Shown here piece by piece: positions 60,072 through 64,000 of a DNA stretch of 64,000 nt. The position numbers and the translations under genes are program-made. Position 1 is the first letter of the stretch, and every line of letters begins with the position of its first letter. Under the pieces are notes generated by a model that was not told where the DNA came from, searched no databases, and worked only from the letters and a program-made list of their open reading frames with translations. Where the stretch lies: assembly GCA_017433225.1 (NCBI GenBank), contig JAFRHS010000029.1:25450-89449 (forward strand), read 5' to 3'. Origin of the DNA: Clostridia bacterium. GTDB lineage: Bacteria; Bacillota; Clostridia; Oscillospirales; Acutalibacteraceae.

Positions 60072-61226
60072 TTACTGAACACCGAGCATTTTCTCAAATG
60101 CACGCCGGTAAGTCGGGTTCGAGGGGGCGAACGCGTAGTTCAGGAAGAGGACATCGTCGATGCCCTGCTGTTGAACGAAGCTGGTCAGGTTCAGGTCGAC
60201 CTTCCGCGGGTCTACGACATAGACGGTCTCATAGTTGTCGGTGAGGAACGGCGCGAAGGCGTTTCCGTAGGACTCCTTGACCATCAGGATGGACTTCCCG
60301 TTTTTGTTGGCGGTGTCGAACTTCAGGATGGGGTTGTCGCCCTCGATGAAGCACAGGTAGGCGTACTTCGAGGACACGGTCGGGTTGACGACCTTCGCGT
60401 TCCGGCCGCCGGTGAGCTCCGCCGTGTTGTAGGCGTGTCCGGTGGACTCGGTCAGCGGGAAATAGTACTTCACGGTGTCGGGGTTGTTCTTGAGTACGGC
60501 CTCCTGCGTTTTGCTGTAGAGGCTTCCGATGAAGCCCTCGATCTCACCGGACTTGTACTCCGACAGCTTCGGGGCGTCGAGACCGGCGGCCCGGCAGAAG
60601 GTGACATAGGCGTAGTAGGCGCCGGTGGCGGTCCAGTGGTGGTCTGTCCGCAGGAAGATGTATTCGTCGACGTGGCGGGCCAGTGTGTCCCGGCAGTCGA
60701 TGGCGGTGATGTTGGAGGCCTTCATCGGCGTGTAAGCGTAGTCGACGGCGGTCTCGAACAGATGGTTTTTCGTTTTGTAGTCGTCCGGTCCGTAGAACTC
60801 GACCGATGTGGGGGCGAGGAGGACATAGACCTTGGTGTTCGGAACGGTGGCGGCAAAGGCGTTGATGTCCTCGCCGTAGCGGGTCAGCCACTTCTGGGAG
60901 ACCGAGAAGATCTCCATCGCCCGGTTGCCCTGGATGATGACCGTGCTGTCGACGTTATAGCTGTCCTTGTTGGACGGGATTTCGACGGCACCGCCTTTCT
61001 GGGTGACGGCTTCTTTGGCCTGTGTCTGTTTCGCAGCCGGTGCATCGCCCACGGTGGCTGTCTGCGCGGAGCGGGACTGGCCAAAGAGCAGAATGAGCAC
61101 GAGGACCAGCAGCACGCCGACTGCGGCGCAGATGGCGGGGATGGTCTGGTCCTTCGCAAAGGGCTTGATGGTGGCAAAGTCTCCGCCGTAATGGGGTTTT
61201 GCCGGCGTTCCTTTGACTTGTTTCAT
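60072..61226 (-). CDS. DHHW-family membrane protein (AlgJ/AlgX-like)
   Basis: 384 residues. One N-terminal helix (IPAICAAVGVLLVLVLILLFG), a low-complexity linker, then the domain named for its motif: FLRTDHHWTATGAYYAY. The Ser of an SGNH-like site is probably in MVKESYGNAFAPF. Relatives act with MBOAT proteins in O-acetylation of alginate or wall polymers; no MBOAT gene is nearby. It lies 63 bp upstream of the SGNH hydrolase gene on the same strand. Extracytoplasmic. Confidence 0.85.
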   Translation of the reverse strand: MKQVKGTPAKPHYGGDFATIKPFAKDQTIPAICAAVGVLLVLVLILLFGQSRSAQTATVGDAPAAKQTQAKEAVTQKGGAVEIPSNKDSYNVDSTVIIQGNRAMEIFSVSQKWLTRYGEDINAFAATVPNTKVYVLLAPTSVEFYGPDDYKTKNHLFETAVDYAYTPMKASNITAIDCRDTLARHVDEYIFLRTDHHWTATGAYYAYVTFCRAAGLDAPKLSEYKSGEIEGFIGSLYSKTQEAVLKNNPDTVKYYFPLTESTGHAYNTAELTGGRNAKVVNPTVSSKYAYLCFIEGDNPILKFDTANKNGKSILMVKESYGNAFAPFLTDNYETVYVVDPRKVDLNLTSFVQQQGIDDVLFLNYAFAPSNPTYRRAFEKMLGVQ

Positions 61227-61259
61227 GTAAGAAAAATGCCTTCTTTCTGGCGATTTACG

Positions 61260-61949
61260 TTAAATGGGTTTGCCGGTCCAGGCTTCGAGGACGTTCGTGA
61301 AGACCGCGACCTGGGTGGCCGAGATGTGTTTGTCCATATGCAGGCTGCCGAAGTACCATTTGCGGTAGTCGACGGCGCCGGCGAGTTCTTCAAAGTAGGT
61401 GTTGAGCAGCGTGACGCGGGACTTCTCCGTGAACTGCATCTGCAGGAATTCCTTCACTTTCGCGGACGGCTCATGCGTGATGACGATGTCCACGATGTTG
61501 TTGTAGGTGGCCATGTTCTCGGCACCTTCGATGAGTTCCTGCTGGGAGGGGCTTTCCTCCGCGTACCAGGTGTCGTTCGCGATGCGGATGTCCACGTCGG
61601 GGCTCTCGCCGCCGCCCATCGTGAAGATGCGCAGGCCGTCGATGTTGAAGATCTGCCCGCGCATGAGGTGGTAGATACTGCCGACGATGTGGTGGACTTT
61701 CCCGCCGTTCCATTCGCTGACGGGAAGGCTGTTCAGGATCTCAAAGTTCTCGTGTGTTCCGTCGACGAAGCAGATGTTGAATTTCTTTTCGCTGAGCTTT
61801 TCCAGGATCTTCTCTTCTTCCTTGGAGCCATCCCACAGGAAGCCGAAATCTCCGCAAATGATGAGTGTGTCGCCCTTCTTGAGTTTCTTCATGGCAGGCA
61901 GTTTGAAGCGTTCAAAATCGCCGTGCATATCGCCGGTCACATATACCAA
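61260..61949 (-). CDS. Calcineurin-like metallophosphoesterase, cytoplasmic
   Basis: 229 residues. Motifs VYVTGDMHGDFERF, IICGDFGFLWDG, FVDGTHENFE, VITHEPSA and a C-terminal FGSLHMDK; the usual GNHE is GTHE here. No signal peptide. The start is taken as the TTG at 61949, which has GGAGGG 7 bp upstream; the TTG at 61964 would lie within that site. Probable phosphoesterase or nucleotidase; substrate unknown. Confidence 0.85.
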   Translation of the reverse strand: MVYVTGDMHGDFERFKLPAMKKLKKGDTLIICGDFGFLWDGSKEEEKILEKLSEKKFNICFVDGTHENFEILNSLPVSEWNGGKVHHIVGSIYHLMRGQIFNIDGLRIFTMGGGESPDVDIRIANDTWYAEESPSQQELIEGAENMATYNNIVDIVITHEPSAKVKEFLQMQFTEKSRVTLLNTYFEELAGAVDYRKWYFGSLHMDKHISATQVAVFTNVLEAWTGKPI

Positions 61950-62053
61950 AGGTGTTCCCTCCAAATATCGTACTGATTCACTTTATTTTTGTGAATAATC
62001 TGTTATACTTATAATACTCCGTTAATAATACAATATTCCAGAGGGGATTGTCT

Positions 62054-63529
62054 ATGGAAAAAGCGTTAAAAAAACTGTATATCCTCCCGATAGTTTTGGC
62101 GCTTCTTGTGACTCTCATTCCGATCCTGCCGGCACACGCGGCCTATAACGCGGAAGTCGAATTCGAATCCGACGTCGTGTACATGGAGAGTCTTGACCAG
62201 GGCACGGTCATTTTCAACAAGAACGCCGACAAAAAGACGCCGATGGCGTCTCTCACCAAGATCACGACCGCCATGGTCGTTCTCGAAAAAGCGGACGATC
62301 TGCAGCGGGTCTGCACCGTCACCCAGGAAGAACTCGACGAACTCAAGAACACCAACAGCTCCATGGCCGGACTGGTCGACGGGGAACAGCTCACCGTCGA
62401 GCAGCTCCTGTACCTCATGATGGTCCACAGCGCGAACGAGGCCGCCGTCATCCTGGCCCACGAGTTCAGCGGTACCACCGCCGCGTTCGTCGACGAAATG
62501 AATGCCTACGCCGCCAAACTCGGCTGCAAGGACACGCACTATCTCAATCCCCACGGTCTCGACGCGGAAGGCCACTACACCACCGCGAAAGACCTTGCCG
62601 TCATCATCCGCCACGCATTGAAGAACGACGAGTTCGCGAAGATCGTCGGCACCCCGGTCTACACGATGGAAGCGACGAACAAACGGGGCGTGACCAAGTA
62701 TAACAATACGAACTCTCTGCTGGTCCCGGGTTCGTTCTACAGCTACACGCCCTGCATGGGCATCAAGACCGGCACCACCGCGGAAGCGGGCTACTGTCTG
62801 GCCTCTTATGCGTCCCAGAACGGTTACACCTACCTCACCATCATCATCCAGGGCGCGGAGGGCTGGAAGACCCGTACCGCCTCCGGCGGCAACGTTGCAT
62901 TCAACGAGACCATCCGTGCCTATAAATGGGTGTTCGATAACATCCGACTGACGCCGATCGCCTCCCCGAAGGACAAGGTCGCTCAGGTCGATGTCGAGCT
63001 CGGACGGAAAAAGGACAAAGTGACTCTGGTCCCCGCACAGGAAGTCCAGGCACTCATCCCGTCCAGCATCGACTCTTCGGGCATCTCCATCGAGCTCATT
63101 CCCGAGACGCTCCCGGAGGAGCTTCTGGCTCCCGTCAAACCCGGTGACAAGATCGGCAAAGCGAAGGTCCTCTATGCCGGCGAAGAACTGACGACCGTCG
63201 ACCTCGCCGCGTCCGAAGAGGTCCACCGCAGCTGGCCCGCCACCATCTGGTACTACCTGAAGAAGGGCTTCGGCTACTGGAGTGTCCGCATTGCGGCGCT
63301 GGCGGTCCTGCTTCTGCTCATCGCGTTCCTTGTCTGGCGAAGAGTCCGTCAGAAACAGCAGAAGGACTCGAACCTCAACATGATCCGCATCCGTCACGAC
63401 GTCGAGGGCGGAGGGACCCTGCGCGGGGTCAACACCGAGCTGGTCCGCGGCAGAAAGTCTTCCTATCAGAAGCGACGCGAATCCCGCCGCCGCCACCGCT
63501 CCCGCAAGTACTGGCGCACGCGGCGCTGA
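62054..63529 (+). CDS. D-alanyl-D-alanine carboxypeptidase (PBP5/DacF-like, S11)
   Basis: 491 residues. Signal peptide cut near AHAAYNAE; penicillin-binding motifs SLTK (Ser66, Lys69), SAN in MMVHSANEAAV, and KTG in MGIKTGTTAEA. The PBP5 C-terminal beta domain follows, then a membrane helix (IAALAVLLLLIAFLVW) and a very basic tail (RRESRRRHRSRKYWRTRR), which probably stays inside. It trims the terminal D-Ala from peptidoglycan stems. GAGGGGAT precedes the ATG at 62054. Confidence 0.94.
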   Translation: MEKALKKLYILPIVLALLVTLIPILPAHAAYNAEVEFESDVVYMESLDQGTVIFNKNADKKTPMASLTKITTAMVVLEKADDLQRVCTVTQEELDELKNTNSSMAGLVDGEQLTVEQLLYLMMVHSANEAAVILAHEFSGTTAAFVDEMNAYAAKLGCKDTHYLNPHGLDAEGHYTTAKDLAVIIRHALKNDEFAKIVGTPVYTMEATNKRGVTKYNNTNSLLVPGSFYSYTPCMGIKTGTTAEAGYCLASYASQNGYTYLTIIIQGAEGWKTRTASGGNVAFNETIRAYKWVFDNIRLTPIASPKDKVAQVDVELGRKKDKVTLVPAQEVQALIPSSIDSSGISIELIPETLPEELLAPVKPGDKIGKAKVLYAGEELTTVDLAASEEVHRSWPATIWYYLKKGFGYWSVRIAALAVLLLLIAFLVWRRVRQKQQKDSNLNMIRIRHDVEGGGTLRGVNTELVRGRKSSYQKRRESRRRHRSRKYWRTRR

Positions 63530-63541
63530 CCACGGAAAACC

Positions 63542-63572
63542 AAAGACCTGCAGATCTTCCTGCAGGTCTTTT
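63542..63572 (+). terminator. Terminator of the carboxypeptidase gene
   Basis: AAAGACCTGCAG and CTGCAGGTCTTT pair around ATCTTC, followed by TTCTG. Confidence 0.88.
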
Positions 63573-63860
63573 CTGTTCTTCAAACTTGTATTTGCCAATG
63601 CTCTTTTTCCGGGGAAGGGGAAGCCAAAGAGCGTAGGAGAACGCCACCTTCCCCTGTCCCCGGACCCCTACCCTTTCCGGCTTTCTCGCTGGCCGAGGGA
63701 AATTCTCAGCCGGTGCGAGGAGGCGCCGCAGGTTCTGGACCAAGGGGATTTTTGCCCCGACTCCATGAACCTCCGACGAGCAACGGCGTCATTTACCGCC
63801 CCTTTTTCCAAAATCGGGAAAACAGGCGGTAATTTTCAAAGACCAACCGGATAGAGCTAA
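63573..63860. other. Non-coding stretch before the insertion sequence
   Basis: No convincing gene. It contains a TTACCGCC/GGCGGTAA inverted repeat (about 63794-63833) and GC-rich low-complexity sequence. Probably intergenic remnant next to the mobile element. Confidence 0.5.
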
Positions 63861-63861
63861 G

Positions 63862-64000
63862 TCAAGTCCATATTTGTGTGTAAATTCCTTCAGGGGTGTG
63901 TCAGGTCACGCCGCCTCCAGAAGTGCTCTCTGCTCAAGCGCGATTCTCTCGAGTTTGTGGCATGCATCCGGGAAAGCTTTCCAAGCAGGCTTGGACAACC
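63862..64000 (-). mobile_element. Right end of an IS256-type (mutator) insertion sequence
   Basis: AAGTCCATATTTGTGTGTAAA resembles the IS256-family terminal inverted repeat (AAGTCC followed by TGTGTAAA), and it is followed inward by the last codons of a minus-strand frame. The rest of the element lies beyond the window. Confidence 0.6.
63906..64000 (-). CDS. Transposase C-terminus, IS256-like (partial)
   Basis: About 30 codons only, ending SKPAWKAFPDACHKLERIAL and then EQRALLEAA. The frame is cut by the window edge. Assignment as a mutator-type transposase rests on the adjacent inverted repeat. Confidence 0.55.
   Translation of the reverse strand, partial: LSKPAWKAFPDACHKLERIALEQRALLEAA

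Noticed and set aside
62066..63598. 510-codon open frame antisense to the carboxypeptidase
   Set aside because: Shadow of a well-supported PBP gene.

Overview
The window looks like chromosome from a fairly GC-rich, monoderm Clostridia-type Firmicute, most plausibly an Oscillospirales or Ruminococcaceae-like gut commensal. The basis is a T-box ahead of ileS, pyruvate phosphate dikinase, a secretin-free Tad locus with Flp1-type pilin and DUF5702-like protein, strong AGGAGG ribosome sites, Rrf2 control of cysteine genes, and a lone 5S rRNA gene. No species can be named from the sequence alone.

Layout. 1-4.5 kb: a disaccharide (probably sucrose) locus on the minus strand: PTS EIIB, LacI-type regulator, GH13_4 amylosucrase-like enzyme and PfkB fructokinase, with matching LacI/cre-type operators at both promoters. 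4.6-7.1 kb: an unknown protein, a PHP phosphoesterase, a solitary 5S rRNA gene and an inverted-repeat element carrying 5S-like ends. 7.3-19.7 kb: one long plus-strand Tad/Flp pilus operon. 19.75-20.1 kb: a regular array of five 35-bp inverted repeats. 20.2-26 kb: a TetR-led operon, two proteins with shared tryptophan-rich surface repeats (one a CHAP hydrolase), a Crp-type regulator and a YfbR-like nucleotidase. 26.3-29.7 kb: FHA, SEDS and transpeptidase cell-wall operon. 29.8-32.9 kb: cysteine/homocysteine synthesis (cysK, metY) and a divergent Rrf2 regulator. The metY leader carries a Cys-codon leader peptide, antiterminator and terminator, and the shared promoter region carries two identical-geometry operators.

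33-39.7 kb: a PEP/pyruvate-binding protein with a KaiC-like N-terminus, then an amino-acid ABC operon made of a circularly permuted lipoprotein binding protein, permease, ATPase and a CntK/histidine-racemase-like enzyme, with a GntR regulator upstream. 39.9-43.3 kb: peroxide-defence genes, tRNA-Pro, a lipid-type hydrolase and a YhhN protein. 43.4-47.7 kb: malQ and ppdK. 47.8-50.9 kb: a two-component system. 51.2-53.9 kb: a barrel-less amidohydrolase-like protein, a lone hypA and a secreted metallophosphatase. 53.9-57.4 kb: T-box and ileS. 57.5-63.5 kb: surface and secreted proteins (serpin lipoprotein, SGNH hydrolase, DHHW protein, metallophosphatase, D-Ala-D-Ala carboxypeptidase). The right edge cuts an IS256-type element.

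The strongest candidates for something undescribed are the circularly permuted solute-binding protein (37963-38799), the cysteine leader-peptide attenuator with twin Rrf2 operators (32182-32443), and the helically phased inverted-repeat array (19750-20096). All positions were read by eye; no database search was run.
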